A stretch of 64,000 nt of DNA, taken from Paenibacillus flagellatus (GTDB taxonomy: Bacteria > Bacillota > Bacilli > Paenibacillales > NBRC-103111). The notes under the pieces were generated by a model that was not told where the DNA came from, made no database searches, and worked only from the letters and a program-made list of their open reading frames with translations. Shown piece after piece: positions 26,791 through 35,786 of the stretch. The stretch lies in contig NZ_QJVJ01000001.1 in NCBI RefSeq assembly GCF_003217775.1, positions 682,001 to 746,000 of the forward strand, written 5' to 3'. Made by a program: the position numbers and the translations under genes. Position 1 is the first letter of the stretch. The number at the start of each line of letters is the position of its first letter.

Positions 26791-27915
26791 CTATTCGGTT
26801 ATGTTAGTTATTAATGTAGCCGATCCCGGCGATTTCGTCAAGATGGATTCGGCTGGATGCCTTTCGGCCCCCTCATCTTGCCCGGACGGCCCCTTCAGCC
26901 ACCGGTCGAGGAACGCATACGCGAGCCCGCGGATTTCCGGCGGAAAATCGTGTCCCCCCGCGGTCATGTACGCTTGGAACCGGTCCCCCGCGCCGAGAAA
27001 CCGGTACAGCTCGTCGAGCTCCGCCATGCAGGCGCCGACGGCTTGCCAATGCGGGAAGATGCGGTCGTTTTGGCCGTAATAGTGAAACGCCGGCACGGGC
27101 GCCGCCAGGGCGGCGATCTCGTGAAACTCGAACGGCACCTCGTAGCGGCTCAAATGGCCGGATATGCGGGGAAGATGCGTATACCAATCGCGCTCGCCCC
27201 AGTGGGTCGGTTGACGATCGCCGTAGAACGGACTGAAACCGCAGCTGCTGACGTACGCCCGGATGCGAGAATCGAGGCCGGCGAGGAAATAGGCGTTGTA
27301 GCCGCCGAACGAATGACCGATCGCCCCGATCCGGTCCGCGTCGACGCCGTCAAGCGAGCGGAGCAGATCGACCCCCTGGATGTGATCGATCGCGTTTTTG
27401 CCCACCGTCGACCAATCCGGATGCCGCTCGTAGAACGGCATGCTTCGGAAGCTTTGCAGCCCCGGGTAAATCCGTTCCCCGGCCGTCAGCGCATCGGGCG
27501 CCAGCACGACGTAGCCTCGCGACACGAGCTCGACGCCGTATCCCCGATTCGCGCGGCCGTTCGGCACGGCGACGTCGGCTTTGCCGGACTCGTGCGTCGG
27601 ATGAAGCGCCAGTAGTCCCGGCCGGCGGCCGTCCGCGCCGGCCCCGCCGACGGATTCGTCCGGCAGCAGCAGGAAGGCGCTCACCTTGTCGCCGTATACC
27701 GTATCGTAGACGAGACGAATCCGCGTATGGTCCGCCTCCTTCGCTTCGTCCAGCACCTCGTACGATACGGGAACGCGGTCGGGAACGCCTCCGATCTCAT
27801 CGAGCCATACCCGTTCGATCTCCTTTCGCCGGTCGTGCCAGCTCTCCGCGTTCTCCAAACCGTCCGTCAGCTTCGGAAGTCCGTTCCGATTCAAATCAAG
27901 CAAGTTGTAGCTCAT
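26791..27915 (-). CDS. Alpha/beta hydrolase (dienelactone hydrolase/acetyl-esterase-like)
   Basis: A cytoplasmic 374-residue serine hydrolase. The nucleophile elbow is GHSFGG, a His lies in GGHDFPP near the C-terminus and an Asp in GQNDRIFPHW. An N-terminal helical segment (RNGLPKLTDGLENAESWHDR) precedes the fold, as in bacterial acyl-sugar esterases of the DLH-like group. The start at 27915 is used because a purine-rich GGGGAGA lies about 10 nt upstream; a start 16 codons further up is possible. It follows the heparinase-like gene (102-bp gap) and probably removes ester groups from the same glycan. The metA promoter lies inside its 3' end. Confidence 0.85.
   Translation of the reverse strand: MSYNLLDLNRNGLPKLTDGLENAESWHDRRKEIERVWLDEIGGVPDRVPVSYEVLDEAKEADHTRIRLVYDTVYGDKVSAFLLLPDESVGGAGADGRRPGLLALHPTHESGKADVAVPNGRANRGYGVELVSRGYVVLAPDALTAGERIYPGLQSFRSMPFYERHPDWSTVGKNAIDHIQGVDLLRSLDGVDADRIGAIGHSFGGYNAYFLAGLDSRIRAYVSSCGFSPFYGDRQPTHWGERDWYTHLPRISGHLSRYEVPFEFHEIAALAAPVPAFHYYGQNDRIFPHWQAVGACMAELDELYRFLGAGDRFQAYMTAGGHDFPPEIRGLAYAFLDRWLKGPSGQDEGAERHPAESILTKSPGSATLITNITE
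26813..26841 (-). promoter_or_regulatory. Sigma-A promoter of metA
   Basis: Minus-strand TTGACG (26841-26836), 17-bp spacer, TACATT (26818-26813), about 30 bp before the SAM-I aptamer and entirely within the coding end of the upstream hydrolase gene. Confidence 0.75.
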
Positions 27916-28017
27916 CGCAGTATGTCTCTCCCCACTGTAGTCTGTCGATTTCGTTTCGCGCATCCGCCTATCCGATCGATTCGCCCGACCGTCCGGCCTT
28001 CGCCGCAGCCGCGCCGT

Positions 28018-30963
28018 CTATTGCGCGCGGCCGGCTCCGGCGCTCCGCAGCTTCAGCTTCCCGACGGCGCCGCGGACCGCAATCGGCTCGTTCGCCTCCA
28101 AGCGGACGACCTCCGGGCGGCCGTATTTTTCGAACATGAACCCGTCCGGCGCCTCCGCCACTTCGTACAAGCCCGGCATGCCGGGCAACATGCCCCACGC
28201 TACGGCAGCCCCGTCGATGTCGCGATGCGCCCGCAGCGTTACCGTCCCGGGCACGCCGTCGATCTCCGTCTCCATGACGACGGGATCGAGCGGCTCCGAC
28301 ACGGGCGCTCCGTCCAGCTTGAACGACCGTTCCCCCTTCTCGACCCGGAGCGTCAACCTGTCGCCTTCCGTCCGCCAATGCACGCCGCGCAGCCCCATCG
28401 CCTCCGCCGCCTCTCCTCCGCAGGGGATTTCCGCTTCGCCCACCCGTTCGCGAAGCTTCGTAACGCCCGGCGCATGCAGCACGACCTGCGTATCGGCCGC
28501 TCCCGAGACCGACAGCTGGCCGTCCCCGAAGGCGACGGTCGCCGGCTTCGCGCTTTCCGCGAGCGTCACGCCGTTCTTGACGAGCTTGGTTCCCTGTACG
28601 AGCAAGACCGAGTCGCCCCTGACCGCCGCGGCCACTCCGTCGAACCGGACGTCGCCGGCATCGACTTCCCCGCCGTCCGTCATCCTTACGTAAACCGCGG
28701 TCCCGTCCGCGAACGTCAGCTTCCTGTAGTCGCCGCAGTCTTCCGACCGCACCGCCCCCGGGCTTTCGCCGCGCCGGTGCACCTCCATCGTCGCGACGAA
28801 CGCGACCGCATTCGTCCTGGGCGATAGAAACGCCGCATGACGCTGCTCTTCGTGCTCGTAAGCTCCGGTCGGCTTCACTTCGCTTCCGTCCGCGGCCCGA
28901 TACTTCGTGTCGACCGTCGTCCGCAAACCCGCCGGAGCATGGAAGTCGACCTTGAGCGCCGCCCTTCCCTTGACGATCGCGGCGCCGGCCCCGTCCTCGT
29001 CGATCGTCAATTCCTCCTCGGCATGCAGGCGCCATTCGAACTCCGAGCCGCCCGGCTTGGCGGTTCGGAGCTTGTCGACGACGACGAACGTTCCGGGTCG
29101 AAGGAACAGCACATGGCGGTCCGCTTGGGCGAGCTCGCCCTTATAGGCCGCCGCCGCGTCGCCGGACACCGCATCGAAAGCCGGATGCGTGACGAAGCCG
29201 GCGATGCGTCCTTTCGCATCGATATCGTTGACCGACTGCCCGTTTTTCCCGTCGAAGGTAATCGCGTTGGAAGCGAACGTCTGCTTCGTATACCGGGCAT
29301 GGTGCTTGCTGTGATAATAGTCGTAGTAGCCGCTGTCGATGGCGAGCGGCTCCCCGAATGCGTTCAGGATGAACCCGTTCTGGCTCGCGTGGCTGTGATT
29401 GTAGCTGCCGTACGGACTGGACTTGAAGTAAAGCGATACCCGGTCGGGATCGTACAGCTCCGAATGCATGGCGACGAGCCCCACGTCCTTGAACCACCTC
29501 GATTTGGGCAGGTCGACGGGAGGTCTGGCGTCCAGATCCGGGTCCCCGTAAAAATAGTTGTACAGCTCCGCCCCCGGCGGCTGGCCGATCGCCCGCGACG
29601 CCCATTTCAAGCGGGGATCGCCGTACACGGCGGACAGCCGGTTCAGCATGCTGACGCTGGGCGAGCCGGGCTTGTATTCGCTGTCGTCCCCGAATACCCC
29701 CTTCGGGCTGTTATGCGGAAAGGCGTAGAGCGGGTACAGCCCCTCGTGGCGGGAATACGCCTTGTCATACAGATTGAAGCCGCTCGAGCTGAGCAGGACG
29801 TCCATGAACTCCTTGCCGAACATCGAGGACCATTGCCAATAGCCCGTTCCTTGCGACCAGCCTCCGTCTTCTCCGCCCCATGGCGGCAGCAAATTGATGT
29901 AAGCCGGCACGATATCGCGATACCAAGCCTCGGCCTCCGGGATGTCGTGAAGCAAGGCCGTGGCGATAATGCCGATATACCCGAACGCGGTCCACCCGTG
30001 GGAATCGTACGGATTCCGGTTGATCGGATGGGTTTGCAAAATGTCCCGGAGCATCGTCTCCGTGCGGGTCTTGATCATGGCTTGCACGTCCCGCCTCTCG
30101 TCCGGGGTCAGCAGGTCGAACAGCCAGTCGTAAGCCATCGCGGAGCGGTAGGCGATCGCCCGATGCACCTGGTCGTGGACCGCGTAGCTCGTAGCGCCGT
30201 CCGGATTCCAAGAGACGATGTTCATCAGCTGGGCCTTCGCGCTTCTCCCGATGTCAGGCAATCCGCCGATCAGATAGACGAAAGCCGCATCCAGCATCCG
30301 GTCGACGGCCCCTTCGGAATAGGCGCGCAGCGTTCGCTGGGCGTACACGTAATCGGGGTCGCCGTGAGGATGCGTCACCGGAAAAGGGAACGTCGGTTCG
30401 GCAGGCGGCGGATCGCCCAAGCGCGACGTCACGGACTCGAGCTTGGCCCGGTAGACCGCCGCTCCGACCGTCCGCGACAATCCGCGGAAATCGTCCAGCG
30501 TATCGGCATTCGTCCAAATCCGCGGATGGCCGCTGCGGACGGCTCCCATAATCCGAGAAACCGGCGGAACCGGGAAGGGCACGCTCCGCTCCGCGATCCG
30601 GAACTTCCGGCTGTCGCTCCAGCCCGACCATCCGCCGTCCGGACGGCGATACTTGACGCGCCAATACCAGATTCCTTCTTCGAACGTGTGCGGGAAATTG
30701 TATACGTTCGCCGTCAGCCTGTCGTTCTCGTGGACGACATCGGTTCCCGCCGAATCGCGGCTCACCTGAAGGCGGTAAAGGTCCGCGTCGGCTATATAGG
30801 GCCAGCTGAAATCGGGCGGATTTTGCGTCGTAACGAGCGAGTCGATCGGCCGAAACGGCATATTCAGTCCCGACAGCACCGCGGAAGGCCATTCGGCGTC
30901 CCCCGCAAGGGCCGCGGCAGATTCGTGGAACGGGTCGTTGCCCGGAAGTCCGGTAACCGGCAT
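28018..30963 (-). CDS. Cytoplasmic heparinase II/III-like polysaccharide lyase (DUF4962)
   Basis: A 981-residue protein without a signal peptide. Residues about 40-130 are Fn3-like ([32 protein letters not shown]), followed by an alpha-toroid region with [10 protein letters not shown] and [13 protein letters not shown] heparinase II/III-like beta domain follows ([31 protein letters not shown]). The His and Tyr in these motifs are the likely catalytic acid and base for beta-elimination of uronic acid-containing glycans. AAAGGA lies 9 nt before the ATG. It follows the binding lipoprotein gene by 27 bp and is followed by an esterase, so the three form an uptake-and-cleavage operon. Confidence 0.88.
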   Translation of the reverse strand: MPVTGLPGNDPFHESAAALAGDAEWPSAVLSGLNMPFRPIDSLVTTQNPPDFSWPYIADADLYRLQVSRDSAGTDVVHENDRLTANVYNFPHTFEEGIWYWRVKYRRPDGGWSGWSDSRKFRIAERSVPFPVPPVSRIMGAVRSGHPRIWTNADTLDDFRGLSRTVGAAVYRAKLESVTSRLGDPPPAEPTFPFPVTHPHGDPDYVYAQRTLRAYSEGAVDRMLDAAFVYLIGGLPDIGRSAKAQLMNIVSWNPDGATSYAVHDQVHRAIAYRSAMAYDWLFDLLTPDERRDVQAMIKTRTETMLRDILQTHPINRNPYDSHGWTAFGYIGIIATALLHDIPEAEAWYRDIVPAYINLLPPWGGEDGGWSQGTGYWQWSSMFGKEFMDVLLSSSGFNLYDKAYSRHEGLYPLYAFPHNSPKGVFGDDSEYKPGSPSVSMLNRLSAVYGDPRLKWASRAIGQPPGAELYNYFYGDPDLDARPPVDLPKSRWFKDVGLVAMHSELYDPDRVSLYFKSSPYGSYNHSHASQNGFILNAFGEPLAIDSGYYDYYHSKHHARYTKQTFASNAITFDGKNGQSVNDIDAKGRIAGFVTHPAFDAVSGDAAAAYKGELAQADRHVLFLRPGTFVVVDKLRTAKPGGSEFEWRLHAEEELTIDEDGAGAAIVKGRAALKVDFHAPAGLRTTVDTKYRAADGSEVKPTGAYEHEEQRHAAFLSPRTNAVAFVATMEVHRRGESPGAVRSEDCGDYRKLTFADGTAVYVRMTDGGEVDAGDVRFDGVAAAVRGDSVLLVQGTKLVKNGVTLAESAKPATVAFGDGQLSVSGAADTQVVLHAPGVTKLRERVGEAEIPCGGEAAEAMGLRGVHWRTEGDRLTLRVEKGERSFKLDGAPVSEPLDPVVMETEIDGVPGTVTLRAHRDIDGAAVAWGMLPGMPGLYEVAEAPDGFMFEKYGRPEVVRLEANEPIAVRGAVGKLKLRSAGAGRAQ

Positions 30964-30990
30964 GAGGGTCAGTCCTTTCTTAAGCGCATC

Positions 30991-32340
30991 TTACTTCGTC
31001 CTGCTTTTCGCTTTCTCCACTTCCTGCTTCAGCAATTCGTCCGTCTTCCGCAGCGCCGAGTTGACGTCCGTCTTCCCGAGCGCCGCGTCCAGAAACGAAT
31101 TTCGCAAAATCGTATCGGCGACGTTCGTCTCGATGACCGTCATTCCTTTCGCGCGCACGGGACGGAGCGGAGCGAACTCGTAGTAGCCGACGGCCTTCAT
31201 GTTTTTGTCCTTGTAGACGGGGCTGTCTTGGCCGAGCACGCTCATCATGTCCTTGTTGTTCACGGTCGGCAGGAAGCCGTTGCGGGCGTCCGTCATTTGC
31301 ACCTCGTCGCTCAGCATTTCCATAATGACCTGGAACGCCTCTTCCTTGTGCTTGCTCTGCTTCGTGATCATCAGATAGCCCGGCGGGAACGTGCCGATCT
31401 TCTTCGGCGCGCCTTCGATGATCGGGATCGATACCATGTCCCAGTTTTTCAGCATGCTGAGATCGAGGTACGGGGAGTAAATGTCGGCGTGAATCGCCAC
31501 CGTCCCTTTCTGGAACATGGCCCCCTCCTCGGCAAGCGTCGGCCGGATTTCGTTGTTCGGGATTTGATAGAATCGGATGTAGTTGTCGAACATTTTTTTC
31601 CACGTATCGAAGCTGGACAATTCGTCCTTTTCCGGATCGAGCGTGGACAGCGAATATTCGTTGTACGTGAAGAAGGTCGCGACGTTGGCGGAAAATCCCC
31701 GGTAAGCGACCCCGTCCTCCACGCGGGTCATCTTCCTCGCGATATCGTAAATCTCGTCCCAGGTCATGCCGTCCTTCAAGTAAGGCTGGCCGAATTTGTC
31801 GAACAAATCCTTGTTGTAATAAAGCACCCGCGAGAAGAACGGGGAGACGGGGAGTCCGTACAGCTCGCCGTTCTGGGAGGTCAGATCGATGAAGCCCTTC
31901 AAGTAAATCGGATTAAACCGGCTCAGGTCGTAATTGTACTTCTTGACCAATTCGCGCATGTCGTATTCGAGCCCCAGATTCAAATAATTGCTTTGCACCG
32001 TGCTGGAAATGTTGCGGATGATGTCGGGAATGTCGCCGCTCGCGACATAATCCTGGATGGTGGTTCCTTTTCCGTTCGACGGCATCCAGACCAGCTTGAT
32101 GTGCGGGAACTTGCTTTGCAACACGTTCTTGAACCTTTTGTTGAATTCCTCCTCCGACACGCCTCCCGCATGAATTTTCAGCTCGATCGGCTCCCGCGGC
32201 TTTTCCGCCGTTTTGGGCGAGGGGTTCGGGGAATCGGCGCCTTCGCCGGCCGTACCGGCGCCGCCTCCTCCGCAAGCGGCCAGCAGAAGGAGCAGTATCA
32301 AGCCGACCAAGCCGGCCAACGTCGATTTGCGTTTGATCAT
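30991..32340 (-). CDS. Orphan ABC sugar-binding lipoprotein
   Basis: A 449-residue family 1 solute-binding lipoprotein with signal peptide and lipobox LAAC (AAC-GGGG), an acidic Pro-rich spacer, and binding-fold motifs (KFPHIKLVWMP, GDIPDIIRNI, YGLPVSPFFSRVLYYNKDLF, GYLMITKQSKHKEEAFQVIM). It would bind an extracellular oligosaccharide. No permease gene is present on either side. It is the first gene of the operon with the heparinase-like lyase, under a strong promoter with a cre site and a repeated operator-like sequence, and divergent from a GntR/binding-domain regulator. The start (32340 or 32355) is uncertain because AAAAGG overlaps the upstream ATG. Confidence 0.92.
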   Translation of the reverse strand: MIKRKSTLAGLVGLILLLLLAACGGGGAGTAGEGADSPNPSPKTAEKPREPIELKIHAGGVSEEEFNKRFKNVLQSKFPHIKLVWMPSNGKGTTIQDYVASGDIPDIIRNISSTVQSNYLNLGLEYDMRELVKKYNYDLSRFNPIYLKGFIDLTSQNGELYGLPVSPFFSRVLYYNKDLFDKFGQPYLKDGMTWDEIYDIARKMTRVEDGVAYRGFSANVATFFTYNEYSLSTLDPEKDELSSFDTWKKMFDNYIRFYQIPNNEIRPTLAEEGAMFQKGTVAIHADIYSPYLDLSMLKNWDMVSIPIIEGAPKKIGTFPPGYLMITKQSKHKEEAFQVIMEMLSDEVQMTDARNGFLPTVNNKDMMSVLGQDSPVYKDKNMKAVGYYEFAPLRPVRAKGMTVIETNVADTILRNSFLDAALGKTDVNSALRKTDELLKQEVEKAKSRTK

Positions 32341-32423
32341 GTTCGATTCGACCATCCTTTTCGATAAAGTATTGGTTCATTCGGCGATCCCGTTCCGGGA
32401 TGCGGCTGCGAATCCGGACATCA

Positions 32424-32435
32424 GTAAGCGCTTAC
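32424..32435 (-). promoter_or_regulatory. cre site (CcpA), perfect palindrome
   Basis: GTAAGCGCTTAC is a perfect 12-bp palindrome fitting the catabolite-responsive element. It lies in the 5' leader of the binding-lipoprotein/lyase operon, about 95 bp after the transcript start, where CcpA would act as a roadblock. Confidence 0.75.
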
Positions 32436-32503
32436 CACCCCTTTTGCCATGCAGATCGAAGCATCCCCCTTGATGAGCTCCATCCTAACCGGAAACTTTT
32501 TTC

Positions 32504-32651
32504 TGATACTTATCTAATATTTATTGTTCAAAATTAAATATATGTAAGGAAGAAGTAACAGTCAAATAATATTTTCCGTTACAGATCAGTTTTAAAAAAA
32601 CGGTCGTTTTGAACGAAATTTATAATGTTTTTGATATTTATCTAGTATTTA
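32504..32651. promoter_or_regulatory. Two 20-bp operator-like repeats
   Basis: TGATACTTATCTAATATTTA (32504-32523) and TGATATTTATCTAGTATTTA (32632-32651) match at 18 of 20 positions in the same orientation. The first lies at about +7 to +26 of the lipoprotein transcript, the second about 70 bp upstream of its -35 and 40 bp before the regulator's -35. Candidate sites for the fusion regulator at 32753. Confidence 0.65.
32537..32565 (-). promoter_or_regulatory. Sigma-A promoter of the lipoprotein/lyase operon
   Basis: Minus-strand TTGACT (32565-32560), 17-bp spacer, TATATT (32542-32537), in the AT-rich divergent region, about 200 bp before the lipoprotein start. Confidence 0.8.
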
Positions 32652-32689
32652 AATAGATGAACACTGCTTTCGATATGAATCAATTTTGT

Positions 32690-32718
32690 TTGACATGCTG
32701 GACGCCATCTACTATGAT
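32690..32718 (+). promoter_or_regulatory. Sigma-A promoter of the second GntR/solute-binding fusion
   Basis: TTGACA (32690-32695), 17-bp spacer, TATGAT (32713-32718), 35 bp before the start codon. Confidence 0.85.
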
Positions 32719-32752
32719 CAATAATTATAAGTCATAAAGGGATGATCCACTT

Positions 32753-34168
32753 ATGTCGCGAAAGCCTAGCCGTAAGACGTTCCGCCCCCGGCTGGACGAG
32801 ATGGTCTCGTCGATTCGCAACGGCATTATGGCCGGCGCCATCGAACCGGATCACTATTTGCCTTCGGAGAAGCAGCTCGCCGAGCAATACGGGCTGAGCG
32901 TCCAGTCCGTGCGCAAAGGGCTCGACCTGCTCGTCGGCGACGGATTGATCGTGAAAATTCCGAAGATCGGCAGCAAAGTCGTCGACCCCGCGGACAAAGG
33001 CGCGGTCACGATCCGTTTGGGGTACTTGCCGACCATTCCGGACGACGCGGACATTCATACGCTGATCGCCATGTTCCGGGAGGAGCATCCGAACATTCAC
33101 GTCCAAGCCGTGCCGATCGCCGGCTATTCGTACGACCATATCATGCCTTACCTCGACAGCGGCATGCTGGACGTCGTTACCTTGAATTATGAAAACTTCA
33201 TGCAATTTTCCGAAAACGGCAGCCTGGACGAGCTGGAGCCGCTCGACCGGCAGCAGGACATCTACCCCTTCCTGTCCGACTCGTTCACGGAGAACGGCCG
33301 GCTGCGAATTCAGCCTTTCGTCTTTTCGCCGCTCATTTTATGCTACAATCGGGACCATTTCGCGCGCCTCGGGCTGCAGGAGCCGAACAGCAGCTGGAGC
33401 TGGCAGCGGTTAAGCGAATGCGCCGCCGACTTGTCCATTCCGAACGAGCGCGTAGGCTTCCATTGTTATTTTTCCACGCTGAATCGGGCCGCCGTCCTGC
33501 TCATGCAGATGGGGAAATCGTTCGAGCGCGCTGACGACGGCCGTCTGAAGCTGTCCGGCACTCGCATGATGGAAGCGATCCGATTCAGCCGGGATCTGTA
33601 CAAGGATATGCCGCTGCTGCCGAACAGCCTGATGAATTGGGAGACGCAGAAGATCGACATGTTCCGTCAAGGCAAGCTGTCCATGGCGATTACGAGCTAC
33701 TTCACCTTGAATCATTTTCGCGATACCGATCTGGACTACGACATCGCGCCGATCCCTCATTTCGGCGAGCCTCTCACGACGCTCATCGTAATCGGCATGG
33801 CCGTGAACCGGCGGTCCAAAAACAAGGAGGCCGCCAAAAAGCTGATCGATTTCGTCACTTCGCCGAAAGCCCAGCTGACGATCCGGCAAAACACGTGCAG
33901 TCTCCCCGCCCGGGTCGCCGCGGCGGAATGGAGAGGCCCGGAAAACGCCGCCGTCAACCGGCCGTCCCGCTTCGCCATGTTCCGCGAAATTATGCCGAGC
34001 TTCCGTCTGCTCGACGATTTGAACGTCAAGGACAGCGAGCTGCGCAAGCTGGTCGGCGAGCTTCGGCTGTATTGGGCCGGTCTGGGCAGTGAAGAGAAGC
34101 TGTGCGCCGAGATGGAAGCGATGCACCGTCCCTCGGAAGACGGCGCCGTTTCCGCGTCGCCCTCCTGA
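32753..34168 (+). CDS. GntR-type regulator fused to an ABC solute-binding domain (copy 2)
   Basis: A 471-residue protein with no signal peptide. A GntR winged helix (about 10-80: IRNGIMAGAIEPDHYLPSEK, YGLSVQSVRKGLDLL) is joined to a family 1 solute-binding fold (about 88-450: AMFREEHPNIHVQAV, FVFSPLILCYNRDHF, TTLIVIGMAVNRRSKNKEAA). It has the same architecture and many of the same motifs as the protein at 21127-22530. It is divergent from the binding lipoprotein and lyase operon, which makes that operon its probable target, and the cytoplasmic binding fold probably senses the imported sugar. AAAGGG lies about 11 nt before the ATG. A 397-bp AT-rich region separates the two start codons. Confidence 0.9.
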   Translation: MSRKPSRKTFRPRLDEMVSSIRNGIMAGAIEPDHYLPSEKQLAEQYGLSVQSVRKGLDLLVGDGLIVKIPKIGSKVVDPADKGAVTIRLGYLPTIPDDADIHTLIAMFREEHPNIHVQAVPIAGYSYDHIMPYLDSGMLDVVTLNYENFMQFSENGSLDELEPLDRQQDIYPFLSDSFTENGRLRIQPFVFSPLILCYNRDHFARLGLQEPNSSWSWQRLSECAADLSIPNERVGFHCYFSTLNRAAVLLMQMGKSFERADDGRLKLSGTRMMEAIRFSRDLYKDMPLLPNSLMNWETQKIDMFRQGKLSMAITSYFTLNHFRDTDLDYDIAPIPHFGEPLTTLIVIGMAVNRRSKNKEAAKKLIDFVTSPKAQLTIRQNTCSLPARVAAAEWRGPENAAVNRPSRFAMFREIMPSFRLLDDLNVKDSELRKLVGELRLYWAGLGSEEKLCAEMEAMHRPSEDGAVSASPS

Positions 34169-34778
34169 TGCCCGATCGGACCGCCGATCGGAGAGGCGCC
34201 GTTTCCGGGCAACCGCTCGCGGCGGCGCTCCGCTTCCGCTTCGGCTTTGAACCGCTCGTTTCGACGTGCATATGCTGTAATAGGCCGGTTGCGATCGCGT
34301 TTGCGTTTACGGCTCCGACGCGACGCCTTCCCGCTCCTTGGGGCGAAAAGCTCGCGGGTATCTTGTGCGTTTGGCGCACGAGGCGTTATACTAGACGAGA
34401 ATTGACTTGTCCCGCCGGCAGGCGGGACGAACGAATGTTGCGAACAGAAGGGGTGAACGATGCATGGACGGGGACCGACCCAGACCGACAACGAATCAAC
34501 TGCATAGCCGGGAACGGCGGTCGGAGCTTGACCCCGGTGCGTCGCGCCTTCCGGTCCTACGCCCCGCGTAGCCGGACTGCCCTCTGTCGTTCCCTCTAGC
34601 TAAAGCGGATCGTTTGCTGCGTCTTGCGGCCATTTCCTGCGATGATGGGCCTGCGCAAGCAAGCGTCTTTGGGCATGGCGTTCGTCTTCGGACGTGCGAT
34701 GTCTTATTGGCGCTTCCAGCGAAAAAACGCATGGCGACATTTCCCGGTTCCGGGGAACACTGCTAAGGGGTGAGACAG
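34169..34778 (+). other. 610-bp gap with possible long corA leader
   Basis: No convincing ORF. TATACT at about 34387-34392, with a poor TTGTGC 18 bp upstream, could start a leader of about 380 nt. Within it a hairpin TCCCGCC-GGCA-GGCGGGA lies near 34410-34428, and a GC-rich section contains several possible stems. No known riboswitch class was recognised (no M-box core). A GATCGG hairpin close to 34172 may end the upstream gene. Confidence 0.4.
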
Positions 34779-35714
34779 ATGAAGGTACGTCTGGTTCAAA
34801 ACGGGTTGTTTACGCCAGTCGAGGATATCGCCGCGGCGCTCGTGCCGCCGGCCAACGGCTTTTATTGGATCGACGCCAGCGTCGAGGATTTGGAGATGCT
34901 GCAGCCGCTGTTCCAGCTGCACGACCTCGCCGTCGAGGACAGCTTGACCGAGGAAGAGCAGCGGCCGAAGATCGAGCTGTACGACACGCACTATTTTATC
35001 GTCATCAACAGCATCCGGTTCGACGACGAGGAAATTTTCCTGCGCGCCTTGAACATTTTCTTGTTCAAGCATGCCATCATCACCGTCACCCGGCAAAAAA
35101 TCAACGAAATCCGCTCGATCAAGCCGGTGCTGTGGGAGGAAGAGGTCAACTCGGCCGACCGGTTTTTGTACCATCTCGTCGACATGGTCGTGGACAATTA
35201 CTTTATCGTCGGCGACCGGATCGAAGCGAAGATCGAATCGCTCGAGGAAGACATCCTCATGCATACGAAGAAATCGCACCTGAACGAAATTATCGGGCTG
35301 CGAAGCGAAATATTGTGGCTGAAGAAGATGCTCGTGCCGCAGCGCGACGTCATCTGGGCGTTGAATAAAAAAGAGCTTCGCCTGATCGACGACCAGCTGC
35401 AAAAATATTTCGGCGACATTCACGAGAATGCGGTGAAAATTACGGAAACGTTCGAGACGTTCCGCGACTTGATGGGCAACTTGCGCGAGGCGTACCAGTC
35501 GAGCCTGTCGAACCGCGCCAACGAAATCATGCGCATCTTCACCGCACTGACGACGATTTTCATGCCGATGACGATCATTACCGGCATTTACGGCATGAAC
35601 TTCGACTATATGCCGGAGCTGAAGTCGCCCCACGGCTATTATTTGATTCTCGGCATCATGCTGGCCGTCGGCTTGTCGATGACGATTTTTTTCAAGAAAA
35701 AGGATTGGTTTTGA
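34779..35714 (+). CDS. corA: CorA-family magnesium/divalent cation channel
   Basis: A 311-residue CorA protein. The long acidic cytoplasmic funnel (residues 1-240, rich in charged helices) is followed by two C-terminal membrane helices (about 250-270 and 287-307) with the YGMNF signature between them, the pore selectivity motif. The C-terminus ends in the usual basic KKKDWF. It conducts Mg2+ (some members Co2+ or Zn2+) as a pentamer. The start at 34779 has AAGGGG 8 nt upstream; a GTG three codons earlier overlaps that site. Single gene with a possible long structured leader. Confidence 0.95.
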   Translation: MKVRLVQNGLFTPVEDIAAALVPPANGFYWIDASVEDLEMLQPLFQLHDLAVEDSLTEEEQRPKIELYDTHYFIVINSIRFDDEEIFLRALNIFLFKHAIITVTRQKINEIRSIKPVLWEEEVNSADRFLYHLVDMVVDNYFIVGDRIEAKIESLEEDILMHTKKSHLNEIIGLRSEILWLKKMLVPQRDVIWALNKKELRLIDDQLQKYFGDIHENAVKITETFETFRDLMGNLREAYQSSLSNRANEIMRIFTALTTIFMPMTIITGIYGMNFDYMPELKSPHGYYLILGIMLAVGLSMTIFFKKKDWF

Positions 35715-35729
35715 CCGGCTCGAACGAAG

Positions 35730-35770
35730 AGGCCGCCCCGCTATCGGAATGTCCGACGGCGAGGCGGCCT
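35730..35770. terminator. Bidirectional hairpin between corA and the SGNH hydrolase
   Basis: AGGCCGCC (35730-35737) pairs with GGCGGCCT (35763-35770), with flanking CGAAG/CTTCG pairing. It serves the two convergent genes; no long T-run on either side. Confidence 0.7.
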
Positions 35771-35786
35771 TCGTCTGCCTCCATGT

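Noticed and set aside
28837-32367. Open frame of 1176 codons on the plus strand
   Set aside because: It is antisense to the lyase and lipoprotein genes, Arg/Val/His-rich with no domain or ribosome site; an artefact of high GC at codon position 3.
34387-34778. M-box (Mg2+) riboswitch before corA
   Set aside because: The conserved M-box core sequence could not be found.
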